NCBI GenBank assembly: GCA_934270475.1
Contig: CAKQPS010000003.1
Span: 1-64,000 of the forward strand
DNA: 64,000 nucleotides
Direction: 5' to 3'
Source: an uncultured Alphaproteobacteria bacterium
GTDB lineage: Bacteria > Pseudomonadota > Alphaproteobacteria > RF32 > CAG-239
Positions within the stretch are counted from its first letter, which is position 1; each line of letters begins with the position of its first letter. The notes beneath the pieces were generated by a model. That model saw nothing but the letters and a program-made list of their open reading frames with translations. It ran no database searches and was not told the origin of the DNA. This document shows positions 16,637-24,787 of this stretch, piece after piece. The translations under genes and the position numbers were made by a program.

Positions 16637-17521
16637 ATGATTTTGAACAAAGATAAACTTTTTACACTGTGTTTTATGGCTTTTGCTTTTTTAGGTGGCG
16701 AAACTTTGGCGGCAGAAGAAAATGCCGCATCAGCTGGCGATAAAAATGCGGCAAACAGTTCGCTGCGTTCGTATGTTAAAGAAGAAAATGCCGAGCAAAC
16801 AGCCAAAAATGGCAATCAGGAAGAAAGTAAAACTTGGATAAACAATTTGGTTACAACCGTTGCCGAAAAAGGCGCGCAGGTAATTTCTTCCAATACGGAT
16901 AATCAAGAGCCGCAATACCGCACAAACGCGTCGGTGTTTGACATTTCCGGCGTAATGCTGCGAATGAACACCAAGCAAACCATGGAAGCTATGCAAAAGC
17001 GCGGGTATCAAAAGAACTCTGAAAAATTTGAAATTCCAAACTTTATTCGCTGGCGCTATGACGAACAATGCCGCAACCAAGGCGTGGTCGGCTATGAGCG
17101 AACCGAAGCCTGCATTATAAAATTGGCGCAGAAAAATAACTATCAATATGTTGAACAAATGGTTTTCAATAATTTTCGCACCAAAGAAAATGTGCGGGTG
17201 TTTTTTACCAGCAATTTTACCGGCAACAAAGCCTACCGCATTGTTTATATGAGTGAAGCCGCCAACATTCGCGGCAGCGGTGCCAAGGCTGATTATCTGC
17301 GCAATATCAAAATTTATGATTTTTGGAAAAAAATTAACCAAAAATACGGCGAGCCGGACAATAAAGAGCAGGTAATATGGGGACTTGGCGACAATAAGCC
17401 GATTCTTCAGGCTGCGACAGGGCGTTTAATGCTGTATGACCCAATGCTGCTGGAACTTGATTATACTAGAATGTCGCGCGAAGACCAGCGCTTTATGAAC
17501 ACAGATGTTTACACATTTTAA
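16637..17521 (+). CDS. Exported conserved protein of unknown function
   Basis: A 294-residue protein beginning with a signal peptide (hydrophobic LFTLCFMAFAFLGGETLA, cleavage near LAAEE). The first 80 mature residues are Ala/Asn/Glu-rich and probably disordered. A folded domain from about 95 onward holds two cysteines (DEQCRNQGVVGYERTEAC) that could pair. No family recognised. An in-frame TTG 12 bp upstream is possible, but the ATG has GGA spaced 7 bp before it. The gene is 12 bp upstream of chpT on the same strand, and the pair probably forms one transcript. Confidence 0.7.
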   Translation: MILNKDKLFTLCFMAFAFLGGETLAAEENAASAGDKNAANSSLRSYVKEENAEQTAKNGNQEESKTWINNLVTTVAEKGAQVISSNTDNQEPQYRTNASVFDISGVMLRMNTKQTMEAMQKRGYQKNSEKFEIPNFIRWRYDEQCRNQGVVGYERTEACIIKLAQKNNYQYVEQMVFNNFRTKENVRVFFTSNFTGNKAYRIVYMSEAANIRGSGAKADYLRNIKIYDFWKKINQKYGEPDNKEQVIWGLGDNKPILQAATGRLMLYDPMLLELDYTRMSREDQRFMNTDVYTF

Positions 17522-17533
17522 GGAGCAATAAAA

Positions 17534-18142
17534 ATGGAATTGAGCAAAACGGAATTGTCCGAACTTATTTGCACGCGTATCAGCCACGATTTAATCGGCA
17601 ATATCGGGGCAATTTCCAGTGCCTTGGAATTGATAGAAGATGACAACGGAATGTTGGACGACAGTACAAAAAAAATTCTGACTACCGGCTCAAACACTTT
17701 GATTGCCCGTCAAAAATTTTTCAGAGTTGCGTTTGGTGTGGATTCGCAAAAACTGCAGCCTGAGGATTTAGAGCATTTATGCGCTGATTATTTAGCAACT
17801 GTGTGCAGCCGCGGCAACCCAATAACGTTAAAACTGCACCGTGTTTTGCCGGAGCTTTCTAAAATTGTGTGCGTGTGCGTGATGATTGCCGCCGAACTTT
17901 ATATTAAAGGCGGAGAGATTTCTATCAGCGTCAGTGCGGACAATATGATTGTCAAGGCTGTTTCGGATTTTAAGCTTTCAGTTTCTAAAATTGCGGCGTA
18001 TCAAAAAATTTTAGCCGGTCAAAAGGTTGATGAAAACGCTTCGCAGTATGCGCAGCTTTATTATTTGCAAAATCTTTTAGGAGCGGACGTTTCTTTGAAA
18101 TTAACCTCTTCCGAAACCGAAATGGAATTGATTATCGGCTAG
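17534..18142 (+). CDS. chpT: Histidine phosphotransferase ChpT
   Basis: In alphaproteobacteria ChpT passes phosphate from the hybrid kinase CckA to the response regulators CtrA and CpdR, controlling the cell cycle. This 202-residue protein has the family's dimerising helical hairpin with phospho-accepting His18 in TRISHDLIGNIGAI, followed by a degenerate ATPase-like domain without nucleotide-binding boxes. AAGGAG lies 8 bp before the ATG. Its presence supports an alphaproteobacterial origin. CckA, CtrA and CpdR are not in this window. Confidence 0.85.
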   Translation: MELSKTELSELICTRISHDLIGNIGAISSALELIEDDNGMLDDSTKKILTTGSNTLIARQKFFRVAFGVDSQKLQPEDLEHLCADYLATVCSRGNPITLKLHRVLPELSKIVCVCVMIAAELYIKGGEISISVSADNMIVKAVSDFKLSVSKIAAYQKILAGQKVDENASQYAQLYYLQNLLGADVSLKLTSSETEMELIIG

Positions 18143-18202
18143 CAGTTGATTTTATATTTTAGGTTTTGCTGCTTTTTGTATTTTAAAACTAAAAAAAATA
18201 AT

Positions 18203-18231
18203 TTGACTTTATTTAGTAAATTTTCTAGCTT
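18203..18231 (+). promoter_or_regulatory. Candidate promoter of the structured RNA
   Basis: TTGACT (18203-18208) and TAGCTT (18226-18231) are 17 bp apart. A start about 7 bp further on would fall right at the first hairpin of the RNA candidate. Confidence 0.4.
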
Positions 18232-18255
18232 TAAATTGCATCGGCTGATTACCGA

Positions 18256-18281
18256 TGTGAGGTTTAGAACCCTCTAATGGA
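18256..18281 (+). repeat. 26-bp direct repeat, left copy
   Basis: TGTGAGGTTTAGAACCCTCT plus AATGGA is repeated exactly at 18436-18461, 180 bp downstream. The left copy is the 5' closing arm of the RNA candidate. Confidence 0.8.
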
Positions 18282-18408
18282 TAGCTGGTTTTTCCAGATG
18301 AGAAAAACTACCTTGTTGCGCCAAAGCAGGAAGGTGGTTAATAAGGCGTAGGAGCTTGCTCTTACGCCAAATACACTACACTATTTCCATTATAGGTTCT
18401 AACTTCCT

Positions 18409-18436
18409 GCTGCCTCTCATCAAGGCGGCTTTTTTT
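18409..18436 (+). terminator. Terminator of the RNA candidate
   Basis: The stem GCTGCC / GGCGGC with a 9-nt loop is followed by seven T residues. Confidence 0.65.
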
Positions 18437-18461
18437 GTGAGGTTTAGAACCCTCTAATGGA
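18436..18461 (+). repeat. 26-bp direct repeat, right copy
   Basis: An exact copy of 18256-18281. It supplies the ATGGAG ribosome-site region of the glycosyltransferase gene. Confidence 0.8.
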
Positions 18462-18468
18462 GAAAGTT

Positions 18469-19497
18469 ATGAAAATAAAATCCAAAGAAAACAGCTCCGG
18501 TAAACTGGTTTCGGTAATTGTTCCCGTTTATAATGCAGAAAAATATTTAGCCTCGTGTTTAGACAGCTTGCAGGCGCAGACCTATCCTTATTGGGAAGCT
18601 ATCTGCGTTAATGACGGTTCGGCAGACAGTTCTTGGCAAATTTTGCAGGAGTATGCGGCAAAAGACAGTCGCTTTGTGCTTATAAATCAAAAAAATTCCG
18701 GCGTTTCGGCAGCGCGTAACGCGGCTTTGCAAAAAGCTAAAGGCGATTATATCGCTTTTTTGGATTCTGACGATATGCTGTGTTGTCAGTTTATGGAATA
18801 TATGACGACGGCACTGGAAAAGACAAACAGCGATATGGCGGTTTGTTGTAATGAAGATGCTTGTGTTGATTTTAAAAATTATCAATATCAACAATGTGAA
18901 TTAAAAAAAATATTTAATCCGGTATCTTATTTTTTAAGACGTAAAAAGCCTAAATTGCAAATAGCAGTTTGGGGAAAGTTATACAAAAAAGAAATATTGA
19001 AGGGACTGTTTTTTGATGTGAGTTTTAAACAAATGGCTGAAGATTTTGAATATTCTTTCAGAATATTTGAAAAAGTTAATGGTTTTGCGTTTGTTCAAGA
19101 GAAATTATTTTATTATCGCAAAATTGAAAATTCAGGAAGTCTGACGCATCAAAAGTTTTCGGAGCGAGAAATTAACGACCATATTTTGCTGGCTCAAAAA
19201 ATAATGACGCATTTTGCGGCAATGGAAGATAGAAAAAGTTATGAACTGATGAAGAAAAAATTTTCGAGAATAATTTTTAGGCAATGCTGTTCGTCTCCGT
19301 ATTTCAAAAACGCGGACTACCAAAGCTATTGGCATAAATATCGGCAAATTTGCTTGGATTTAGCGGCGCAAAAGGTGTTTTTCCCGACTGAGCTAAGCCT
19401 GTTTAACCGATTCTTATGTAAAATGTTTTTGAGCGGTGATTTTTCTCGTTTAGCATTTTGGCTGAAAATATACCGTAAAATATATGGCAAAATTTAG
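18469..19497 (+). CDS. Glycosyltransferase family 2
   Basis: A 342-residue GT-A fold enzyme that transfers a sugar from a nucleotide donor, probably for LPS, capsule or another envelope glycan. Family motifs are SVIVPVYNAEKYL near the N-terminus, the nucleotide site CVNDGSADSS, and the metal-binding FLDSDDM (about 95-101). The C-terminal 100 residues are basic and helical, possibly membrane-associated. An in-frame ATG at 18457 lies inside the 26-bp repeat, but the ATG at 18469 with GGAG 6-8 bp upstream is the better start. It stands alone, so the acceptor is unknown. Confidence 0.85.
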   Translation: MKIKSKENSSGKLVSVIVPVYNAEKYLASCLDSLQAQTYPYWEAICVNDGSADSSWQILQEYAAKDSRFVLINQKNSGVSAARNAALQKAKGDYIAFLDSDDMLCCQFMEYMTTALEKTNSDMAVCCNEDACVDFKNYQYQQCELKKIFNPVSYFLRRKKPKLQIAVWGKLYKKEILKGLFFDVSFKQMAEDFEYSFRIFEKVNGFAFVQEKLFYYRKIENSGSLTHQKFSEREINDHILLAQKIMTHFAAMEDRKSYELMKKKFSRIIFRQCCSSPYFKNADYQSYWHKYRQICLDLAAQKVFFPTELSLFNRFLCKMFLSGDFSRLAFWLKIYRKIYGKI

Positions 19498-19524
19498 CAC
19501 GCTTTATAATAAATAAAACTCTAT

Positions 19525-19583
19525 ACAACAAAACCCCACAGGGACAAGCCCTATGGGGTTTTATTGGCGGAGCGTACAGGACT
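19525..19583 (-). repeat. Duplicate of tRNA-Ser 3' end plus terminator
   Basis: These 59 bp are identical to 19757-19815. Read on the minus strand they contain the last 17-19 nt of tRNA-Ser (GTCCTGTACGCTCCGCCA) and its terminator (ACCCCAT / ATGGGGT type stem with T tract). No 5' tRNA half accompanies this copy. Confidence 0.85.
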
Positions 19584-19756
19584 GCGTTTTACACAATTGT
19601 GTAAAACTCTATCGCAACTCAAACAAAATTTCGCCGCGGTTGCTTTCGCTGTCCTAGCTCAATTAAGTTTTCGCTGCGTTTGCAGAGAAAAACTGTCAAT
19701 TAAGGACAGTTTTTCCTTAGCACGCCTTACGGTTCGAGTCCTACCGCTTTTACCAC
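19584..19756 (-). repeat. Element between the two tRNA-Ser 3' ends
   Basis: 173 bp with no credible gene. On the minus strand it begins with an inverted T-arm (TAGGACTCGAACC). It contains the strong hairpin AAAAACTGTCC / GGACAGTTTTT (with slight offset), then AGCGAAAGCAACCGCGGCGAA, and ends with the hairpin GTTTTACACAATTGTGTAAAAC before the duplicated tRNA 3' end. Its organisation parallels the repeats at 1-272 and 4989-5140, although most of its sequence differs. Confidence 0.6.
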
Positions 19757-19796
19757 ACAACAAAACCCCACAGGGACAAGCCCTATGGGGTTTTAT
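19757..19796 (-). terminator. Terminator of tRNA-Ser
   Basis: The stem AAAACCCCATAGGG / CCCTGTGGGGTTTT (read on the minus strand) abuts the tRNA 3' end. An identical copy lies at 19525-19564. Confidence 0.85.
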
Positions 19797-19885
19797 TGGC
19801 GGAGCGTACAGGACTCGAACCTGTGCATCCTTTTAAGGGGATGACGGATTAGCAATCCGCTGCATTACCACTCTGCCAACGCTCC
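19797..19885 (-). tRNA. tRNA-Ser(GCT)
   Basis: On the minus strand: acceptor GGAGCGT / ACGCTCC, discriminator G and encoded CCA. The anticodon arm CGGAT / ATCCG has loop TGCTA within TTGCTAA, anticodon GCT, reading AGU/AGC. The long variable arm expected for serine tRNA is present (CATCCCC-TTAAAAGGATG region), with T-arm GGTTCGAGTCC. The length is 89 nt. Confidence 0.95.
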
Positions 19886-20016
19886 ATCTGTGATAACGAA
19901 AACATTTTTAACGTATGTTTTGCACCTAGTCAATAACTTTTTTAATTTTTTGCAAATTATTCCCAACTATTGAAATTTTTTTAATTTAGATTATCTCCAC
20001 AGCAAGGAGAAAACCT

Positions 20017-20328
20017 ATGGAATTATATTTGCTCATATCGCTAGTTTTTATCTATTTCATCACCGCCGCCATGGTCAATAAAAACGTGGTGCACCGCATA
20101 TGGACTTTAGCATTTATTGCCGCATTTGTGGTAACGGCTGTAGCAATCGGCTTTTTGCGGGTAACCAATCAAGATGTGATGATGTCGGCAGATAACCTGA
20201 ACTGGTACTATCTTTTGTATATTTTCGGCTCAATGTCGGTGGTGCTTGGCGTCATAAACCTGTGGATGTACCGCCGTCCGCTGTGGCAGATTTTGCGTAA
20301 CGACAACGCCGAAGACAACAAAGAATAA
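20017..20328 (+). CDS. Small three-helix membrane protein
   Basis: 103 residues with three predicted membrane segments (about 3-20, 28-50, 66-88) and a short polar tail. No family recognised. It has an excellent AAGGAGA ribosome site and lies 52 bp before the FAD oxidoreductase gene on the same strand. Confidence 0.65.
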   Translation: MELYLLISLVFIYFITAAMVNKNVVHRIWTLAFIAAFVVTAVAIGFLRVTNQDVMMSADNLNWYYLLYIFGSMSVVLGVINLWMYRRPLWQILRNDNAEDNKE

Positions 20329-20380
20329 TTGCAAATTTGCGTTTTTTGTGTAATATACCTCCATAACAAAGGGGTATATT

Positions 20381-21949
20381 ATGTTACGCATTAACAATAT
20401 TTCTATGCCGCTGAACGCAAATGAACAGCAGCTCAAACAAAAAGCCGCGCAAAAATTGGGAGTGAAAGAAAGCGAACTCCAAAATTTCGTCGTATCCAAA
20501 AAATCGGTTGACGCGCGCAACAAAAACAATGTGCATTTTGTCTACAGCGTGGATTGTAATGCGGTTTCAACAGTGCGTGACAAAGATATTGAACAGCTGT
20601 CGGAAGTTGAAAAACTAACGTTTAACCTCAAGGCTGACGGCGTGCGTCCGATTGTGGTCGGCAGCGGTCCTGCGGGTATGTTTGCCGGTCTTGCTTTGGC
20701 GGAATCCGGTTTGAACCCGATTATTTTGGAGCGCGGCGCACCGGTGGAGCAGCGTCAAAAAGATGTGGCGGCGTTTTGGCAGGGCGGCGAGCTTAAAGCC
20801 AATTCCAACGTGCAGTTCGGAGAGGGCGGCGCCGGTACTTTTTCGGACGGCAAGTTGATGACCGGCATCAAAAAAGATAAGTTTACTGCCAAAGTTTTGC
20901 AAGAATTTGCCGCCGCCGGAGCTCCTCAGGAAATCCTTTATTTGGCAAAGCCGCATATCGGTACGGACAAACTGCGCTTGGTTGTTAAAAATATTCGGCA
21001 AAAAATACTGTCTTTAGGCGGAGAATATCGTTTTAACAGTCAGTTAACCGGACTTGTTATCAAAAACGATAAACTTGTTGCGGTCAAAGTTACGGACGAA
21101 AAGGAAACTTATGAATTGCCGGCAAACAAGCTGTTTTTGGCTATCGGTCACAGCGCGCGCGATACTTTTGAAATGCTGTATAATTCAGGCGTGCACATGG
21201 AGCAAAAACCATTTTCAGTCGGCGCTAGAATAGAACACAAGCAAACCCTGATAAATAAGGCGCAGTACGGTAAAGCGGCGGAAAGCCTGTATTTGGGAGC
21301 GGCAGATTATAAAATGGCGGTGCACTTGCCCAACGGACGTTCGGTATATACGTTTTGTATGTGCCCCGGCGGCGTGGTTGTGGCGGCTGCTTCCGAAAAA
21401 GGACGTGTCGTGACAAATGGTATGAGTGAGTTTGCCCGCGCGGCGGAAAATGCTAATTCGGCTTTACTGGTGGGTGTTTCCGAAAAAGATTTTGGCAGCA
21501 GCAGTCCGCTGGCTGGTATGTATTTTCAGCGCAAATTAGAAGAAAACGCTTTTATTGCTGGTGACAAGTCATATCGCGCGCCGGCAGTTTTGGTTGGTGA
21601 TTTCTTGTGCCGCAAAGTTTCGCAAAAGTTAGGCGAGGTTCGTCCGTCCTATCTTCCGGGGGTGGCTTTGGGCGGATTTAATCAGCTTTTATCTGATGAA
21701 ATTACAGATTCTTTGCGGCTAGGTATTGTGGAAATGGCTAAAAAACTGCGCGGATTTGATTGCTATGACGCGGTTTTGACCGGAGTTGAAACCCGCAGTT
21801 CTTCGCCGGTACGGATTGTGCGCGATGAAACCATGCAAAGCAATGTCAAAGGGCTGTATCCTTGCGGCGAGGGCGCCGGCTATGCCGGAGGTATCACCTC
21901 GGCGGCGGCAGACGGCTTAAAATCAGTGTATGCGCTATCTGAGCAATAG
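20381..21949 (+). CDS. FAD-dependent oxidoreductase (COG2509 type)
   Basis: A 522-residue flavoprotein of the NAD(FAD)-utilising dehydrogenase group whose physiological substrate is generally unknown. An N-terminal domain of about 85 residues precedes the dinucleotide-binding VVGSGPAGMFAGLALAESG (about 91-109) and the family stretch FGEGGAGTFSDGKL (about 145-158). A late FAD-contacting segment reads GLYPCGEGAGYAGGITSAA. AAAGGGG lies 8 bp before the ATG. A strong terminator follows the stop. Confidence 0.8.
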   Translation: MLRINNISMPLNANEQQLKQKAAQKLGVKESELQNFVVSKKSVDARNKNNVHFVYSVDCNAVSTVRDKDIEQLSEVEKLTFNLKADGVRPIVVGSGPAGMFAGLALAESGLNPIILERGAPVEQRQKDVAAFWQGGELKANSNVQFGEGGAGTFSDGKLMTGIKKDKFTAKVLQEFAAAGAPQEILYLAKPHIGTDKLRLVVKNIRQKILSLGGEYRFNSQLTGLVIKNDKLVAVKVTDEKETYELPANKLFLAIGHSARDTFEMLYNSGVHMEQKPFSVGARIEHKQTLINKAQYGKAAESLYLGAADYKMAVHLPNGRSVYTFCMCPGGVVVAAASEKGRVVTNGMSEFARAAENANSALLVGVSEKDFGSSSPLAGMYFQRKLEENAFIAGDKSYRAPAVLVGDFLCRKVSQKLGEVRPSYLPGVALGGFNQLLSDEITDSLRLGIVEMAKKLRGFDCYDAVLTGVETRSSSPVRIVRDETMQSNVKGLYPCGEGAGYAGGITSAAADGLKSVYALSEQ

Positions 21950-21962
21950 CCTAGCTTTTATA

Positions 21963-22003
21963 AAAAAGTGTGTAAAAAAACTACGTTATTTTTACACACT
22001 TTT
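21963..22003 (+). terminator. Terminator of the FAD oxidoreductase gene
   Basis: The stem AAAAGTGTGTAAAAA / TTTTTACACACTTTT surrounds a 10-nt loop. The sequence closely resembles the hairpin at 49003-49035. Confidence 0.8.
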
Positions 22004-22054
22004 CCTCTAATACTTTTAGTATACAATATTTTACGATTTTTTGCAATAACTATC

Positions 22055-22890
22055 AGCTGCAAACTGTAAATCCGGTGAAACGTTTATGCCTGTCGATAAA
22101 GTTGACGGATACACCAACCAGTGCGGAACCAGTGAACCGAATGGCGCCCCTATCAATATAACCTTTAAGTTTCAATATACCTGCAACGGCGGAACTTGTC
22201 CAAACGATGTTACAGGTAAGATAAAATATATGTTCTACGGTAACGGCACTGGCAGCAATGTTAACAACAATATCAGCGGAACAGTTATTCCTAAAACATT
22301 GTGGAATAATTTTGAAAGTATCGGCAAAGAACTTTTATGGGGTCTGTCCGCAAAATAAACACAGATTTTTTTCAACTAAAGTATGACAATATTTATCAAT
22401 ACGACGGATATAGAGTTAAGTTTGTAAAGAAAAGCATAAATAATCTCCCTTCAACTAATAAAGAAGTTCGCATATCGATTGATTGGACTACTGTCGATGG
22501 AACTGTTGATGGCGAATGGTTATTGTCTGCAGTTAAGGTCTGATAAACCTGTAAAAGAGGATATCACTGTTTTTTACGGGGCGATGTAGATTGTTGGAAA
22601 ATTGACAACCACTTAGGTGAGGGGTATGAAGATAATGGAAGTTATCAATTTCAATGTTCTGCAACTATTTCTGGTGAAGGCTGCCACGGTGTAGGTTCAT
22701 GCCGGAAAGAGTATTCAGGTGCTTGTGTAGGACCAGGAGCTTGTAAGTGTACTATGAATAATTTTAGTGTTCAAAAACCAAGTTGGGATGGTCAAGCAAA
22801 ACTAAAATCAAAGCGAATAATCCTGATTATATCAAAACTCCGATGGTCCCCAATCCATTGGAGAATTTTTTTGCCGTATAAATATAAGCC
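22055..22890 (+). pseudogene. Decayed paralogue of the cysteine-rich surface protein
   Basis: Three successive open stretches in shifting frames. The first (about 22055-22357) encodes TFKFQYTCNGGTC and NNISGTVIPKTLW, matching VKFQYTCNGGAC and NNISGTTIAKTDW in the intact 651-residue protein at 7.6 kb. A second frame takes over near 22337 and runs to a TGA at 22541. A third (about 22570-22880) is again cysteine-rich (CHGVGSCRKEYSGACVGPG). No start, signal peptide or N-terminal cysteine region remains, so this is a truncated, multiply frameshifted relic. Confidence 0.75.
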
Positions 22891-22898
22891 GTATAAAT

Positions 22899-22936
22899 AA
22901 AAAAAGAACCGATATAAAAATATCGATTCCTTTTTG
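22899..22936 (-). terminator. Terminator of the 23-kb hypothetical gene
   Basis: The stem GGAATCGATA / TATCGGTTC with loop of T residues, read on the minus strand, ends in a T tract 15 bp past the stop of the gene at 22951. Confidence 0.7.
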
Positions 22937-22950
22937 TTGTCCATTCTCGT

Positions 22951-23808
22951 TTAGCCGCGAGAATAGAAGTTTGTGTTGCCATTGTCCATAACCATCAGCA
23001 AGCCGTCGTTGAAACTGACAAAATCCATTCCGTTAGGATACAGCTTAGCCAGGTCGCAGTCGGGCGTTCCGTCATAGTTGTAGACGAAATTCTTGCCGTT
23101 ACAGCGCAGAGCAAACAACCGGTGCGTGTCGTTCACGATGGTGAATTCTTCAACATTGTCAAACGACTTCCAATAGCCATTGTAGAAAATGTTGGCTTTT
23201 TTACCGGTGAGTTCCGAGCAAATGGCAAAATGCTGGGTCGGACTGCAGTGAATGTGGTTTTGCTTTTCGCACAGCACCTCTTTGTCATAAAGAGAATACA
23301 GGCGATAGTTCCCCGGCGTGCCGCAAACAACTAAGCTGTCGCCCAAAAACAATTTGTTGTCTTCCGGTATTGGCGCGGCAAATGACAGCTTGAGACCGTT
23401 GTAGCGATAGAGTTGCCATTCACCATTGCCAATAAAGGCAACGTAGCGCTTAGAGCGCTTGACTGCTTTGACGGCGGCATTCAGCACAATTTTGCTGCCG
23501 TTCAGCAAAAGAATTTCGCCGCAAGCCGCGTCGACAATCAAGAAGTTGTCTTCGCCGTGCATTTTGTACACTGTAAATTTGGTGTGCGAAAAGTCGGAGA
23601 CTTTTTTGCCCTCAAAATCGTACATGCCGTTAGAGGTGAAAATTAACCCCAACCCAACTTCCACCCGCGGAGCCGAATCTGTTGCCGCAACAACCAGCTG
23701 CGTCATTCGAATGTGGGTTTCGTCATCGCAATCCATGTGATAGAGAGTGTACTTACCGTTGTTTTCAACAAGAACTAACTGAGAGTCCGAAAAAAGTTTA
23801 AAATTCAT
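22951..23808 (-). CDS. Hypothetical protein with beta-propeller-like repeats
   Basis: A 285-residue soluble protein of unknown function. Short strands with recurring aromatic pairs (YTLYHMD, WQLYRYNG, YRLYSLYD, NFVYNYDG) are spaced about 40-50 residues apart, a pattern suggestive of a small beta-propeller or beta-barrel. There is no signal peptide, and cysteines are few. An in-frame TTG two codons upstream exists, but the ATG at 23808 is preferred; no good ribosome site precedes either. It is flanked by its own terminator. Confidence 0.6.
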   Translation of the reverse strand: MNFKLFSDSQLVLVENNGKYTLYHMDCDDETHIRMTQLVVAATDSAPRVEVGLGLIFTSNGMYDFEGKKVSDFSHTKFTVYKMHGEDNFLIVDAACGEILLLNGSKIVLNAAVKAVKRSKRYVAFIGNGEWQLYRYNGLKLSFAAPIPEDNKLFLGDSLVVCGTPGNYRLYSLYDKEVLCEKQNHIHCSPTQHFAICSELTGKKANIFYNGYWKSFDNVEEFTIVNDTHRLFALRCNGKNFVYNYDGTPDCDLAKLYPNGMDFVSFNDGLLMVMDNGNTNFYSRG

Positions 23809-23932
23809 AGCCAAATAATAAATTAAACAAAATTATACTTAAAACACTTTATATATAGCACGGTTGGACAAAATTGTCAAATAAAAAAGACAGCCGAAGC
23901 TGCCTAAAAATTTGTGTAATTTGCCATAAATT

Positions 23933-24787
23933 TTATTTTTTGATATTAGCGGTTAAAATTTGCAGAACTTTTACCAGCTCTTCTTTCATTTTAGCCCGTT
24001 CAACCACCATATCTACCATACCGTGTTCCAACAGATATTCTGCCCGTTGGAAACCTTCCGGCAACTTTTCGTGAATTGTCTGCTCAATCACCCGCTGACC
24101 GGCAAAACCGATTAAGCAGCCTTTTTCGGCAATATTCACATCGCCGAGCATAGCAAATGAGGCAGAAACGCCACCTGTTGTCGGGTCGGTCAAAATAGAA
24201 ATATATGGAATACCGGCTTCTTTCAGCTCGTTAATGGCAGCGGTGGTGCGAGCCATTTGCATCAGCGAAAGCATACCTTCCTGCATACGCGCTCCGCCTG
24301 AAGCCGCCACAGTAATCAATGGTTCTTTGTCTTTAAGCGCTAATTTTGCGGCTTTAACGATTCCTTCGCCAACAGCAATACCCATTGAGCCGCCCATAAA
24401 AGAAAAATCCATCGCGGCAACCACGCTGGCAATATTGCCGATTTTGCCGCGGGCAACTTGAATAGCATCATCACAGCCGGTTTTTTTACGGTTGTTTTTC
24501 AGTCTGTCGCTGTATTTTTGAATATCTTTAAATTTCAGCGGGTCGTCTTGCACTGTCGGCAAATTAACCAGCGTATATTTTTCATCGTCAAACAGCAGTC
24601 TAAAGCGCTTTTCCACATACAAACGCAAGTGATGTCCGCAAGAAGTGCAAACATAGTGCGAGTCTTTCAGTTCCTTAGAAAACAGCATCTGGTTGCAATT
24701 CGGGCAGCGTACCCATAAATTATCGGCAATTTCCTTAGGAGTTGTCTTTTTGATTTTCGGACGGACTATTTCTGTCAACCAGTTCAT
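23933..24787 (-). CDS. accD: Acetyl-CoA carboxylase carboxyltransferase subunit beta
   Basis: Together with AccA, transfers the carboxyl group from biotin to acetyl-CoA to give malonyl-CoA, the first step of fatty acid synthesis. At 284 residues it has the usual length. The N-terminal zinc ribbon CPNC...CTSC lies at about 29-51 and the crotonase-type carboxyltransferase core contains GGSMGIAVGEG, ASGGARMQEG and TDPTTGGVSASFA. Its ATG overlaps the lapA stop by 4 bp. AccA is not in the window. Confidence 0.93.
   Translation of the reverse strand: MNWLTEIVRPKIKKTTPKEIADNLWVRCPNCNQMLFSKELKDSHYVCTSCGHHLRLYVEKRFRLLFDDEKYTLVNLPTVQDDPLKFKDIQKYSDRLKNNRKKTGCDDAIQVARGKIGNIASVVAAMDFSFMGGSMGIAVGEGIVKAAKLALKDKEPLITVAASGGARMQEGMLSLMQMARTTAAINELKEAGIPYISILTDPTTGGVSASFAMLGDVNIAEKGCLIGFAGQRVIEQTIHEKLPEGFQRAEYLLEHGMVDMVVERAKMKEELVKVLQILTANIKK

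Larger units (their letters stand above)
18238..18436 (+). ncRNA. Candidate structured RNA, about 200 nt, with own terminator
   Basis: No coding potential is seen, but a compact fold can be drawn by eye. A 5' hairpin CATCGG / CCGATG (18239-18257) is followed by a long closing stem, TTTAGAACC and TAATGGA (18261-18281) pairing with TCCATTA and GGTTCTAA (18386-18402). This stem encloses three hairpins: CTGG-TTTTT-CCAG (18285-18297), AACTACCTT / AAGGTGGTT (18306-18339) and GGCGTA-GGAGC / GCTCT-TACGCC (18345-18368). A terminator stem GCTGCC / GGCGGC with seven T follows. The sequence of the 5' closing arm recurs exactly right after the terminator. It could be a trans-acting RNA or a leader of the glycosyltransferase gene. 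Not recognisable as 6S, SRP or a known riboswitch. Confidence 0.5.

Noticed and set aside
18238..18436. 6S RNA as identity of the structured RNA.
   Set aside because: The fold is multi-branched with three hairpins inside a closing stem, not a single rod with a central bubble.
18256..18461. Two identical repeats plus a complementary 'anti-repeat' and terminator suggested a CRISPR/tracrRNA remnant.
   Set aside because: Only two copies 180 bp apart, no spacers of normal size and no cas genes nearby; the interval folds as its own RNA.
19564..19836. A 90-codon plus-strand frame through the tRNA-Ser repeat region.
   Set aside because: It runs antisense through the tRNA 3' end and two terminators.
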